Source of the DNA: Streptomyces corallincola
Lineage (GTDB): Bacteria > Actinomycetota > Actinomycetes > Streptomycetales > Streptomycetaceae
Assembly: GCF_019104725.1 (NCBI RefSeq)
Contig: NZ_JAHRXF010000026.1
Location: 1 to 64,000 of the forward strand
Direction of reading: 5' to 3'
Length of the DNA: 64,000 nucleotides
Below, one piece after another: positions 43,165-51,573 of this stretch. A program made the translations under genes and the position numbers. Positions within the stretch are counted from its first letter, which is position 1. The number at the start of each line of letters is the position of its first letter. The notes below the pieces were generated by a model, which was not told the origin of the DNA, did not search any database, and saw only the letters and a program-made list of their open reading frames with translations.

Positions 43165-44379
43165 ATGGACTTCGCGTTCGACGCGCGCACCGGGGAACTC
43201 CGCACCCGGCTGCTCGCCTTCATGGACGAGCACGTGTACCCGGCCGAGCCGGTGGCCGAGGAGCAGCGGGCCGCGCTCGGCTCGCCCTGGGACACCCCGG
43301 CCGTGGTGGACGAGCTGAAGGCGGAGGCCAGGCGGCAGGGCCTGTGGAACCTCTTCCTGCCCGACGGGGAGTACGGCGCCGGACTCACCAATCTCCAGTA
43401 CGCGCCCCTCGCCGAGATCACCGGCCGCTCCCCGCACCTGGCGCCGACGGCGACCAACTGCGCGGCGCCCGACACCGGGAACATGGAGGTGCTGGCCCAG
43501 TTCGGCACGGACGAGCAGAAGAAGCGCTGGCTGGAACCGCTGCTGGCCGGTGAGATCCGCTCCGCGTTCGCCATGACCGAGCCGGAGGTGGCCTCCTCGG
43601 ACGCCACCAACATCACCACCCGCGTCGAGCGGGACGGCGACGAGTACGTGATCACCGGGCGCAAGTGGTACATCTCCGGGGCGATGAACCCGGACTGCGC
43701 GGTCTTCATCGTGATGGGCAAGACCGATCCCGACGGCGCCGACATCCGCCGCCAGCAGTCGATGGTGCTGGTCCCCCGCGACACCCCCGGCGTCACGGTG
43801 AAGCGGGCGATGCGGGTCTTCGGCTACGAGGACCACTCCCACGGGGGACACGCCGAGGTGGTCTTCGACGGGGCCCGGGTGCCGGTGGCGAACCTCGTCG
43901 GGGAGGAGGGCGGCGGGTTCGCCATCGCGCAGGCCCGGCTCGGCCCCGGCCGCATCCATCACTGCATGCGGCTGATCGGCATGGCGGAACGCGCCATCGA
44001 GCTGATGTGCCGCCGCGCGGTGTCCCGTACCGCCTTCGGCACGGCGCTCGCGCGGCAGGGCGTGGTGCAGAACTGGATCGCGGACGCGCGGGTCACCGTG
44101 GAGCAGCTCAGGCTGCTGGTGCTGAAGACGGCCTGGCTGATGGACACCGTCGGCAACCGGGGCGCGCACACCGAGATCCAGGCCATCAAGATCGCCACCC
44201 CGCGCGCGGTGACCGGCATCCTGGACCGGGCGATCCAGCTGCACGGCGCGGGCGGGGTGAGCCAGGACTTCCCGCTGGCCGAGCTGTACGCCTCCGCGCG
44301 GACGCTGATGCTGGCGGACGGCCCGGACGAGGTGCACCAGCGGTCGCTGGCCCGGCGGGAGATCAAGCGGTACCTGTGA
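43165..44379 (+). CDS. acyl-CoA dehydrogenase
   Basis: A 404-residue FAD flavoenzyme of the acyl-CoA dehydrogenase family. Signatures are SAFAMTEPEVASSDATNI, ITGRKWYISGA, the C-terminal dimer/FAD region IQLHGAGGVSQDFPLAELYASARTLMLADGPDEVHQRSLARREIKRYL, and an early MDEHVYPAEPVAEEQ helix typical of the ACAD11-like subgroup. It probably acts on the phosphorylated or long-chain acyl-CoA made in concert with the upstream kinase. ATG at 43165 follows AGGAAGG that overlaps the kinase stop. The last codons form one arm of a terminator hairpin. Confidence 0.93.
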   Translation: MDFAFDARTGELRTRLLAFMDEHVYPAEPVAEEQRAALGSPWDTPAVVDELKAEARRQGLWNLFLPDGEYGAGLTNLQYAPLAEITGRSPHLAPTATNCAAPDTGNMEVLAQFGTDEQKKRWLEPLLAGEIRSAFAMTEPEVASSDATNITTRVERDGDEYVITGRKWYISGAMNPDCAVFIVMGKTDPDGADIRRQQSMVLVPRDTPGVTVKRAMRVFGYEDHSHGGHAEVVFDGARVPVANLVGEEGGGFAIAQARLGPGRIHHCMRLIGMAERAIELMCRRAVSRTAFGTALARQGVVQNWIADARVTVEQLRLLVLKTAWLMDTVGNRGAHTEIQAIKIATPRAVTGILDRAIQLHGAGGVSQDFPLAELYASARTLMLADGPDEVHQRSLARREIKRYL

Positions 44380-44408
44380 GGGGCGCCCTGCGGCCCTCAC
44401 AGGTACCG
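44368..44408. terminator. terminator overlapping the dehydrogenase stop codon
   Basis: CGGTACCTGTGAGGG and CCCTCACAGGTACCG are a perfect 15-bp inverted repeat that includes the final codons and TGA of the dehydrogenase gene. It ends two bases before the TetR gene's stop, so it serves both convergent genes. Confidence 0.8.
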
Positions 44409-44409
44409 G

Positions 44410-45003
44410 TCAGGGCCGCAGTGCCCGCAGCAGCAGGTCGGCCAGGTGGTCGGCGACCTGCTGCGGGCTGAGGGGCCCGTCGGGGCGGTACCACGTGGAC
44501 AGGTGGTGGACCGAGCCGAAGTGGTAGTCCACGACGAGGTCGGCCGGGGTGGCGGTGGAGAAGACGCCGGTGCGCTGGCCCTCCTCGATGAGCGCCCGGA
44601 ACCTCTCGTGGTAGCGGCGGCGCTCGGCGCGGACCTGCTTGTACTTCTCCGGGCTCAGATGGTGCATGGAGCGGAAGAAGATCGAGGCGTCGTCCAGGTT
44701 CTCGATGGTGGTGACGACCACGTCGGCCGCCGCGCCCCGTACGCGTTCCTCGACCGGCCGGTCGGCGTCCGCGAACGCGTCGAGGCGTTCCTGCTGGACG
44801 CGCAGGACACGGGCGTACACCTCGTGCAGCAGGTCGTCCTTGGAGCCGAAGTAGTGGTAGAGGGCGCCCTTGGTGACCCCGGCCGCCTCCACGATCTCCT
44901 GCACCGAGGTGCGGTCGTAGCCCTGCTCGGCGAAGAGGCGGGTGGCGGCGTCGAGCAGCCTCCGGGGGACCGGTGTCCCGTCCCCGTCCGTCGTTCTGGC
45001 CAC
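44410..45003 (-). CDS. TetR-family regulator
   Basis: A 197-residue TetR repressor. The helix-turn-helix (about 10-55) reads ATRLFAEQGYDRTSVQEIVEAAGVTKGALYHYFGSKDDLLHEV. The ligand domain is helical with SIFFRSMHHLSPEKY and LVVDYHFGSVHHLSTWYR, resembling acyl-CoA-sensing members. GTG at 45003 (VARTTDGDG) follows GGAAGG with a spacing of 12; ATG at 45042 is an alternative. It converges on the kinase-dehydrogenase operon and is the natural candidate to bind the dyad before that operon. Its upstream region contains the decayed end of an acyl-CoA synthetase gene on the same strand. Confidence 0.86.
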   Translation of the reverse strand: MARTTDGDGTPVPRRLLDAATRLFAEQGYDRTSVQEIVEAAGVTKGALYHYFGSKDDLLHEVYARVLRVQQERLDAFADADRPVEERVRGAAADVVVTTIENLDDASIFFRSMHHLSPEKYKQVRAERRRYHERFRALIEEGQRTGVFSTATPADLVVDYHFGSVHHLSTWYRPDGPLSPQQVADHLADLLLRALRP

Positions 45004-45025
45004 TGCCGGCACCTGCCTTCCGTCG

Positions 45026-45172
45026 TCACCTGATCGTCGCATCACGGGAACGCGGTTCCCGCCGGAGGATCTTCCCACTCGCCGTCCCGGGCGGGTCGGG
45101 CAGGATCTCCACCGGGCGCGGGTAGGTGTGCGCGGCCGGCCGCTCGGCACAGTATCCGGCCGACCCGTCCGG
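45026..45172 (-). pseudogene. C-terminal remnant of an acyl-CoA synthetase (AMP-binding enzyme)
   Basis: On the minus strand one frame reads ERPAAHTYPRPVEIL, PDPPGTASGKILRRE, then ten more residues to a TGA at 45026-45028. This matches the conserved end of AMP-forming acyl-CoA synthetases (AAHKYPRxIEFVDELPKTATGKILRxEL), including the acyl-transfer lysine in GK. Further upstream the frame is not recognisable, and the SDR terminator and gene begin. The rest of the enzyme is missing, so this is a decayed or deleted gene of the same lipid-catabolism cluster. Confidence 0.7.
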
Positions 45173-45196
45173 GGTCGCCCCGGCGCCGGGGCGACC
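45173..45196 (-). terminator. terminator of the SDR gene
   Basis: GGTCGCCCCGGC and GCCGGGGCGACC form a perfect palindrome 34 bases after the SDR stop codon. Confidence 0.65.
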
Positions 45197-45229
45197 GGGG
45201 TGCCGGTGCGGGCCGGGCGCGGGAGGTGG

Positions 45230-46006
45230 TCAGCGGGTGGCCTCCCAGGTCTGCTGGACGCGGTTCATGCCGGTGAGCCAGCGGTCGGGGGTGGTGGCGC
45301 GGGTCACCGCGTATCCGGCGACCTCGGGGTGCGGGAGGACCAGGAAGCGTTCCTCGGCGATGGCGTCGAAGAGGGCGTCCGCGACCGCCTCGGGCGCGAG
45401 GGCGGTGGGCCCGAGCACCAGTTCACCGGCGCTGCCGGTGGCGGCCAGCATGTCGGTGCGCACCCCTTGCGGGCAGATGGCGTGCACGGCGACGCCCCGG
45501 TGCCGATAGGTGAGGGACAGCCATTCGGCGAAGGCCAGCGCGCCGTGCTTGGTGACGGTGTAGGAGGGCGAGCCGATCATGGTGAGGAGTCCGGCGGCGG
45601 AGACGGTGGAGACGAACCGGCCGTTTCCGCGTGCCAGCCAGCCGGGCAGCAGCGCCTCGGCGGCGCGGACATGGGCCATGACGTTGACGTCCCAGGAGCG
45701 GGCCCAGGTGGACTCGTCCAGGCCGTCGCCCGCGACCGGGTCCTGGAAGCCGACCCCGGCGTTGGCGCAGTACACGTCGATGGTGCCGCCGAGCGCCGCG
45801 CGGCCCCGCTCGACGACGCCGGAGGCGTCACCGGGCACGGCCACGGCGCCGGGGATCGAGGCGGCGACCTCCTCGGCGCGGGCCGCGTCGAGGTCGTTGA
45901 CCACCACACGGGCGCCCTCGGCGGCGAACCGCCGGGCCAGCGCGGCGCCGATGCCTCCGCCCGCGCCGGTGACGACCACTCCCGCGTCCTGCACGGCTTC
46001 CACCAT
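45230..46006 (-). CDS. short-chain dehydrogenase/reductase
   Basis: A 258-residue classical SDR. The cofactor motif VVTGAGGGIGAALARRFAAEGARVVVNDLDAA, with an acidic residue after strand 2, favours NAD(H). CANAGVGF is the NAG motif, the catalytic serine lies in VSTVSAAGLL, and YTVTKHG carries the Tyr/Lys pair. The C-terminus extends with PDRWLTGMNRVQQTWE. ATG at 46006 follows AAGGAG. An operator-like motif, copy B, lies 100 bases upstream. It probably oxidises a hydroxyacyl or alcohol intermediate in the lipid cluster; the substrate is inferred only from context. Confidence 0.9.
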   Translation of the reverse strand: MVEAVQDAGVVVTGAGGGIGAALARRFAAEGARVVVNDLDAARAEEVAASIPGAVAVPGDASGVVERGRAALGGTIDVYCANAGVGFQDPVAGDGLDESTWARSWDVNVMAHVRAAEALLPGWLARGNGRFVSTVSAAGLLTMIGSPSYTVTKHGALAFAEWLSLTYRHRGVAVHAICPQGVRTDMLAATGSAGELVLGPTALAPEAVADALFDAIAEERFLVLPHPEVAGYAVTRATTPDRWLTGMNRVQQTWEATR

Positions 46007-46105
46007 CGGTCTCCTTCGGCACAGGGGTCGGCAGACGGTCCGGCACGGCGTCCGGCAGGGGTGGGGCACCGGGTGCGCCGTGGTGGCCCGCTGCGGCTCG
46101 GCGAC

Positions 46106-46123
46106 AGACTAACCAGTCGGTAT
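46106..46123. promoter_or_regulatory. TetR-type operator, copy B
   Basis: On the minus strand ATACCGACTGGTTAGTCT shares its left arm ATACCGAC and the following GGT with copies A and C, but the right half is diverged. It lies 100 bases upstream of both the SDR gene and, in the other direction, the DUF1343 gene. Confidence 0.5.
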
Positions 46124-46221
46124 GTGTGAGGGAAAGGGTGACGGGGCCAACCTGAGAGCGCGGGGAACAGCACCCGCACGACTGTCCGGACGGCACCTTC
46201 CACTCCACGGAGGCCCAGCCC

Positions 46222-47493
46222 ATGCTCCTGTCCAGAAGATCCCTCATCGCGGCGGCGACCGCCACGGCGGCGGCGGGGGCGGCGGCCACGGCCGTCGAGC
46301 AGCAGCCGGTCGCGGGCGCGCCCGCCGGGCACTCCCGCACCGGGGACCGCCTGCGCACGGGCTTCGAGCGCCTGGCGGCCGACGGGTACGCGCGCCTGCG
46401 CGGACAGCGGGTCGGGATCGTCACCAACCCCACCGGTGTCACCCGTGACGCGGCCCATCTGGTGGACGTGACGCACGCCGACCCGCGCGTCGAGCTGACG
46501 GCGGTCTTCGGCCCCGAGCACGGCTTCCGGGGCACCGCCCAGGCGGGCGGCTCCGAGGGCCGCTACGACGACCCGGCGACCGGGCTGCCCGTCTACGACA
46601 CGTATCTCAAGAGCGGGAAACCGCTGGCCGACGTGTTCACCGCGTCCGGTGTGGACACGGTCGTCTTCGACATCCAGGACGTGGGCGCCCGCTTCTACAC
46701 GTACATCTGGACGCTGTACGACTGCATGGAGGCGGCGGCGCTGGCGGGGAAGCGGTTCGTGGTGCTGGACCGGCCGAACCCGGTGACCGGGCGGGCGGCG
46801 CTCGGGCCGGTGCTGCACAAGAAGTTCGCCACCTTCGTGGGGCGGCAGCCGATCGCGCAGGCGCACGGGATGACGGTCGCGGAGCTGGCCCGGCTGTTCG
46901 ACGCGGAGTTCCTCGGCTCGCGGACCGAGCTGGAGACGGTGGCGATGACGGGCTGGCGGCGCGCGGACTTCTACGACGCCTCGGGGCTGCCCTGGGTGCC
47001 GCCGAGCCCGAACATGCCGACCCCGGACACGGCGCTGGTCTACTCGGGCACGTGTCTGTTCGAGGGCACCAACCTCTCCGAGGGGCGGGGCACCACGCGG
47101 CCCTTCGAGCTGCTGGGCGCCGTCGGCATCGACGGGCGCTGGGCGGCCGAGGCCAACCGGGCGGGGCTGCCCGGAGTGCGGTTCCGTGAGGCGTACTTCG
47201 CGCCGACGTTCTCCAAGTTCGAGGGGAAGACCGCCGGGGGCGTGCAGGTGCATGTGACCGACCGGAACGCGTTCGACCCGGTGCGCACGGGGATCGCGCT
47301 GCTGGTGAGCGCGCGGAAGGTGTGGGACGGGTTCGCCTGGCGGGAGGACGACTGGATCGACAAGCTCACCGGGTCCGCCTCGGTACGCACGCTGATCGAC
47401 GCGGGCGCGGACACCGAGACGGTGGCGGCGGCCTGGGAGCGGGAACTGGGGGCGTTCCGGCGGGTGCGGGAGAAGTATCTGATGTACCGGTAG
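46222..47493 (+). CDS. DUF1343 exported protein, NamZ-like
   Basis: A 423-residue exported protein of DUF1343, whose Bacillus subtilis member NamZ is an exo-N-acetylmuramidase acting on cell-wall fragments. A twin-arginine-like signal SRRSLIAAATATAAAG opens it. Family segments follow: VGIVTNPTGVT, FGPEHGFRGTAQAGG, FDIQDVGARFYTYIWTLYDCM, LDRPNPVTG and PPSPNMPTPDTALVYSGTCLFEGTNLSEGRGTTRPFELLGA. The protein is complete. ATG at 46222 follows a GGAGG-type site. It converges with the penicillin-acylase-family gene. Cell-wall recycling is the inferred role. Confidence 0.9.
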   Translation: MLLSRRSLIAAATATAAAGAAATAVEQQPVAGAPAGHSRTGDRLRTGFERLAADGYARLRGQRVGIVTNPTGVTRDAAHLVDVTHADPRVELTAVFGPEHGFRGTAQAGGSEGRYDDPATGLPVYDTYLKSGKPLADVFTASGVDTVVFDIQDVGARFYTYIWTLYDCMEAAALAGKRFVVLDRPNPVTGRAALGPVLHKKFATFVGRQPIAQAHGMTVAELARLFDAEFLGSRTELETVAMTGWRRADFYDASGLPWVPPSPNMPTPDTALVYSGTCLFEGTNLSEGRGTTRPFELLGAVGIDGRWAAEANRAGLPGVRFREAYFAPTFSKFEGKTAGGVQVHVTDRNAFDPVRTGIALLVSARKVWDGFAWREDDWIDKLTGSASVRTLIDAGADTETVAAAWERELGAFRRVREKYLMYR

Positions 47494-47512
47494 AGCGGTC
47501 CGGGACGTTCCG

Positions 47513-47560
47513 GCGGCGCCCGGCGGCGGACCGTACGAGGTCCCCGCCGGACGCCGGGCC
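47513..47560. terminator. imperfect hairpin between convergent genes
   Basis: CGGCGCCCGGCGGCGGACC faces GGTCCCCGCCGGACGCCG across a GTACGA loop, with a few mismatches, between the DUF1343 and acylase genes. Confidence 0.45.
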
Positions 47561-47565
47561 GTGGC

Positions 47566-50358
47566 TCAGCGGTGTGAGCCGTACTCCACGACCTGCTGGT
47601 AGGTCGGCCGGTTCTGCCAGCTGATCAGGCCGTGCTTGACGCCGCCCAGGGTGCGCTGGGCGATGGCGTCGGCGCACCACTGGTCACCGGCCGCGCACTG
47701 GTCGTCGCCGGGGTAGACCTGGGCGGCGGTCAGTCCGGCGGCCTGCTTGAGGGTGCCGAGCAGCACGTCACGGCAGCCGGTGAGGGTGCCGCCGCCGCAG
47801 TAGGCGCGGGCGAGCGGGCCCGGTACGGACTCGCCGAGCACGGTCCGGACGTCCTTGTCCACGTAGCTCCACCAGCCGTACTGGAAGGAGCTTCCGGCGT
47901 GCGAGCCGGTCGGGCCGTGTCCGGCGGAGGGGGCCTCGTCCACGGGCAGGTCGCGGGTGAGGGCGGTGTACAGGTCCTCGCCCAGGCCGGGCTGGAACTC
48001 GGCCTTCACCAGCAGCGGCCACCAGGCGTCCAGGAAGCGGACCGCGTCGGCGTCGGCGTACTTCTTCGATCCCGCCGACGTCTCCGTCCGCCTGGCCCCG
48101 GCCGCCACCCACGCCTTCAGCCTGGTGACGGCGGAGGCGGTGGCCGGGTCGGTCACCGGGGCGGAGTCGATCACCTTGAGCAGCTTGGGCAGGACGTCCT
48201 CGGCGCGCAGGTCGGTCAGGGCCGCCTCGCCCATCGCCTGGACGAGCTGGGTACGGGTGACTCCCCCGGCGGCGACCAGTTTCGCCACCCGGTCGTCGAG
48301 CAGGTCGCCCCGGTGCACCGAGCCCTCGCCCCAGGGCGCGGAGGCGTACTCCCTGGCCTGCTTGTTGTTCCAGGAGATGTAGTAGTCCTGGTCCACCGAG
48401 TTGGGGTGCTCGGCGGGCGGGGTGTAGTCGGCGGTGTTGGCCGTCGCGTCCCAGTTCCGCCACTCGTAGGCGGGCCGCGCCCACACCGGGAACTCGGCGT
48501 CCACCCCGGTCGCGCGGACCGGGTTGTCGCCGCTGTTGTAGTACGCGGTGTGCCGGGAGTCGGCGTAGAACCAGTTGAAGGTGAAGTTGATGTGCTGCGC
48601 CGCGCTCTGGAAGTCCTGCGGGCCCTTCACGTAATCGGGGTCGTTCAGCATCTGGAAGCCGATGATGGAGTCCACCTCGTGCCGGTACGACGAACGGAGC
48701 GTGGTGTAGGCGACCTTCTTGCCGCCGACGGTCGCCCGGTACTGCACCGGCCCGTACGCGGTGTTCCAGACGCGCATGGTGTACGACCCGGCGGCGGTGC
48801 CGTCGGCCACGGTCGGCTTCCAGGCGTTCTTCTGCTCGATCCGCCGCATCGCGGTGCAGGTGCCCCGGTACAGGTAGTGCTGGTCGTCCTGGCACAGTTC
48901 GACGGCGTAGGTGTCGATGATGTCCTGGCCGGAGGTGGTGGCGCTCCAGGAGTAGTCCTGGCCGCGCCCGAGTTCGACGTACATGCTCAGGCCGGCGAAG
49001 GAGGCGCCGCGCGCGCTGATGCCGGGGCCCTGGATCTCCTGGAGCATCAGCAGCTGCGGGGCGAAGTAGCCGGTCTGCGGGCCGAACACGGCGACCGGGT
49101 TGCCGCTCGCGGTGTGCGCGCCGCTGACGACGAGGGCGTTGGACATGCCGCGCCGGGCGGAGCCGAGGGCGCTGCGGGCGGCCGGACCGGAGGCGGCCTC
49201 GGCCTTGGCGGTGGCGGCGCCGCCGGTGCGGTCGTACACGAGGGGTTCCTCGGTGACCGAGCCGGGGTCGGGGAGCGCCTCGCCCTGCGGATCGGCGGGC
49301 TTGGCCGCGTAGGGGAAGCCGCGGCCGTCGTGCACGGTGAGCACGGCCTCGGGGTCGTTGCGCATCCGGAACGACTCCCAGACCCTGGTGCCCTCGGTCA
49401 CGCCGTACTTCGCCTGGGCGGCCAGCAGGGAGCGGGCGTTGTCCACCTCGCCGCCGCCCCCGGAGCCGAACAGCGAGCCGACGACGGAGGCGAGCGCGAC
49501 CAGGTCGGTCACCTTGAAGTGCTCGATGGTGCCGGAGTTGGTGAGGGAGTCCTTGTGGCCGGTGAGGACGTACTCACCGGGGAAGTACCGGCCGCTGTCG
49601 GAGGCGTCGATGTAGGCGTTGACCCCGGCGACGTAGGCGTTGACGTCGTCCAGGGCCTGCCGTCCGCGCGCGCCGTTCTTGGCGACCGTGCTGTCGATCT
49701 GCGCCTGGAGGTCGGCCTCGGTGTAGGGGGCGCTGCGGTAGAACTGCTGCTCCAGGCCCTGGTTGGCGGGGGCGCCGCCCGCGAAGCCGGTCAACTGGCC
49801 GCGTCCCACGTGCCGGAACACGTCCATCAGCCACAGCCGGTCCTGGGCCGCCGCGTAGCCCGCGCCGAACTCGGTGCCGTAGCGGGTGGTGCCGGTGATG
49901 TGCGGCACGCCGGTCCTCCGGTCACGGACGATGGTGACGTCGGTCCGTCCGGCGGGCTTCTCGGTGGAGGCGACCTGGTCGGCGGGGACGCCGAACGAGG
50001 CGTCGTTGAAGAAGGTGTTGATCTTGGCGTCGGTGAGCGCCGGATAGCCCTTGGCGAGGTTCGCGTACGGGCCGAGCTGGTCCTCGGCGTGCGCGGGCTG
50101 GGTGCCGAACGCCTGGTTGAGCAGGATCTGCGCGAGGGTCGCGTTGCCGTTCTCGCCGGGCGGCAGGATGTCGGAACACCGGCCGCCGCAGTAGTCGTTC
50201 GCGGCGGCCTTCGGGGCCGGTGCGGCGGCGGCCTGTGTGAGTGGTGTGAGGAGACCGGCCGCGAGGACGCATACCGAGGCGGTCTTCAGGAACCTGGAGA
50301 GGATGCGGGGAGTTCTCACTCTGTCGGACGACACGTTGCGTGGGGTGCGCCGTGACAT
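47566..50358 (-). CDS. penicillin-acylase-family Ntn-hydrolase
   Basis: A 930-residue secreted amidase precursor of the penicillin/AHL/lipopeptide acylase family. A signal peptide (about 1-46, ending AAAAP) is followed by the alpha chain with DVTIVRDRRTGVPHITGTTRYGTEFGAGYAAAQDRLWLMDV. An internal linker leads to the self-cleavage site before the serine in RRGMSNALVVSGAHTASGNPVAVFGPQTGYFAPQL. The beta chain contains SWNNKQAREYASAPWGEGSVHRGD and the late GSSFQYGWWSYVDKD. Relatives deacylate penicillins, aculeacin or acyl-homoserine lactones, so the substrate cannot be fixed. ATG at 50358 follows GGTAGGAG. Confidence 0.93.
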   Translation of the reverse strand: MSRRTPRNVSSDRVRTPRILSRFLKTASVCVLAAGLLTPLTQAAAAPAPKAAANDYCGGRCSDILPPGENGNATLAQILLNQAFGTQPAHAEDQLGPYANLAKGYPALTDAKINTFFNDASFGVPADQVASTEKPAGRTDVTIVRDRRTGVPHITGTTRYGTEFGAGYAAAQDRLWLMDVFRHVGRGQLTGFAGGAPANQGLEQQFYRSAPYTEADLQAQIDSTVAKNGARGRQALDDVNAYVAGVNAYIDASDSGRYFPGEYVLTGHKDSLTNSGTIEHFKVTDLVALASVVGSLFGSGGGGEVDNARSLLAAQAKYGVTEGTRVWESFRMRNDPEAVLTVHDGRGFPYAAKPADPQGEALPDPGSVTEEPLVYDRTGGAATAKAEAASGPAARSALGSARRGMSNALVVSGAHTASGNPVAVFGPQTGYFAPQLLMLQEIQGPGISARGASFAGLSMYVELGRGQDYSWSATTSGQDIIDTYAVELCQDDQHYLYRGTCTAMRRIEQKNAWKPTVADGTAAGSYTMRVWNTAYGPVQYRATVGGKKVAYTTLRSSYRHEVDSIIGFQMLNDPDYVKGPQDFQSAAQHINFTFNWFYADSRHTAYYNSGDNPVRATGVDAEFPVWARPAYEWRNWDATANTADYTPPAEHPNSVDQDYYISWNNKQAREYASAPWGEGSVHRGDLLDDRVAKLVAAGGVTRTQLVQAMGEAALTDLRAEDVLPKLLKVIDSAPVTDPATASAVTRLKAWVAAGARRTETSAGSKKYADADAVRFLDAWWPLLVKAEFQPGLGEDLYTALTRDLPVDEAPSAGHGPTGSHAGSSFQYGWWSYVDKDVRTVLGESVPGPLARAYCGGGTLTGCRDVLLGTLKQAAGLTAAQVYPGDDQCAAGDQWCADAIAQRTLGGVKHGLISWQNRPTYQQVVEYGSHR

Positions 50359-50614
50359 GGCAGCTCCTACCGACGGGGGTGGGGCCGGACGTTACCGGCG
50401 GTCATCCCCGCGTTGGAAGGTGAACATGCGTCAAGTTCCGGCAGGGGGACGGGCGTCCGGGGGCGGCCCCCGTGGAGCCTCACGGGAGGCCGTCGGAGAA
50501 CGGATGGAGCCGAATTCCGTGTCGCCACGTCTACTCGGGGACGTCCCGAGGAACCCGTACGGCGACGCCGAAGCGAAGCAAGCGCGTACGCAGGTGTGAC
50601 GGAGGTGCAGGGCG

Positions 50615-51217
50615 ATGGCCGGATTCCGAAGTCTGGCGAGACAGGTGCGCGACCCGCGGTGCGATCTGGCACTGCGGCGCTACTCACTGCGCAAGTGCCT
50701 GGAGCGGTTCGCTCCGTACGGGCACCGGGCCACCTGGGACCATCTCTGCTCGCGGGCCGGTTTCGGCCCCGAGGACCGGTCCCCCGATCCGGTGCGGCTC
50801 GTGGCCGCGCTGGAGGAGCTGGAGGAGGCGCGGGCGGTCTGGCTCGGGTACGAGTCGGACTTCGCCGAGCGCCGCAGGAAGGAGAAGCACGACGGGCTGC
50901 GGCGGCCGGGCTCGGTGGACGACTGGCACCGGATGACCTGGGGCGGTTTCGGGGTCGCCTGGTGCGACGACCCCCGCGTCCACCCCGGTGACTCGTTGGC
51001 CGAGGTGCTGCGCCGTCTGATCGCGGGGCTCAACCGCGATCCGGGGGCCGTCTGCCCGGTGTGCGACGGCGGCCGCCTGGTCTGGAAGTACGGCCTGGAC
51101 CACGAACCGTCCTCCGGACCGGTCTGCGCCGACTGCGGCATTCTCGTCCCCCGCCCGCTGCTCACTCCGGGAGCGCTGGCCCACACCCGCCGGGAGCGCC
51201 TGCTGATGTCGGCCTGA
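50615..51217 (+). CDS. hypothetical protein with C-terminal zinc ribbon
   Basis: A 200-residue protein I cannot name. The helical N-terminal half has RQVRDPRCDLALRRYSLRKCLERFAPYGHRATW and an acidic helix VAALEELEEARAVWLGYESDF. The C-terminal part has a four-cysteine ribbon, CPVCDGGRLVWKYG ... VCADCGILVPRP, that should bind zinc. ATG at 50615 follows GGAGG by nine bases. It is transcribed away from the acylase gene. The ribbon suggests nucleic-acid contact, but there is no direct sign of function. Confidence 0.75.
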   Translation: MAGFRSLARQVRDPRCDLALRRYSLRKCLERFAPYGHRATWDHLCSRAGFGPEDRSPDPVRLVAALEELEEARAVWLGYESDFAERRRKEKHDGLRRPGSVDDWHRMTWGGFGVAWCDDPRVHPGDSLAEVLRRLIAGLNRDPGAVCPVCDGGRLVWKYGLDHEPSSGPVCADCGILVPRPLLTPGALAHTRRERLLMSA

Positions 51218-51506
51218 CGGACCCCCGTCCGGGGCGGAGGGTGCGCGGGGAACCGTACTCTCCGCACGACGGACGGCACGGCCGTCCCGCCGACGCCGGG
51301 CGGGCGGGCGGGGCGGCGGGTCGGCCGCGTGCCCGCGCGGCGGGGCGCCGGGGGCCGGTGGCTGGCCGGTTCTCGCCTCGCCGTGCGGCCGGGGCGGGCG
51401 GGTCGGTGGACCCGCCGCGCTCCCGACCGGCGGCGTGTCATGGGCTCTCCGGACCGCCGCCGGGGTCGGCCCGCGTCCCCACCGGCCCGCCCGTCCCGCG
51501 CTCTCG
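51218..51506. other. intergenic region, no gene seen
   Basis: A very GC-rich spacer of about 350 bases in total. Only its right edge, with a promoter and dyad, is interpretable. Open frames across it are compositional. Confidence 0.4.
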
Positions 51507-51549
51507 TTGACATCGCCCACCCGCCCGACCATGCTGAGCAGTTGCTCAG
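51507..51549 (+). promoter_or_regulatory. promoter with overlapping operator for the MaoC gene
   Basis: TTGACA (51507-51512) is a perfect -35, and CATGCT (51530-51535), 17 bases later, is a fair -10. It is overlapped by the perfect dyad CTGAGCA-GT-TGCTCAG (51534-51549). A repressor here would block polymerase. Confidence 0.6.
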
Positions 51550-51573
51550 GCGTACGAGCGAGAGGCCGGGATC

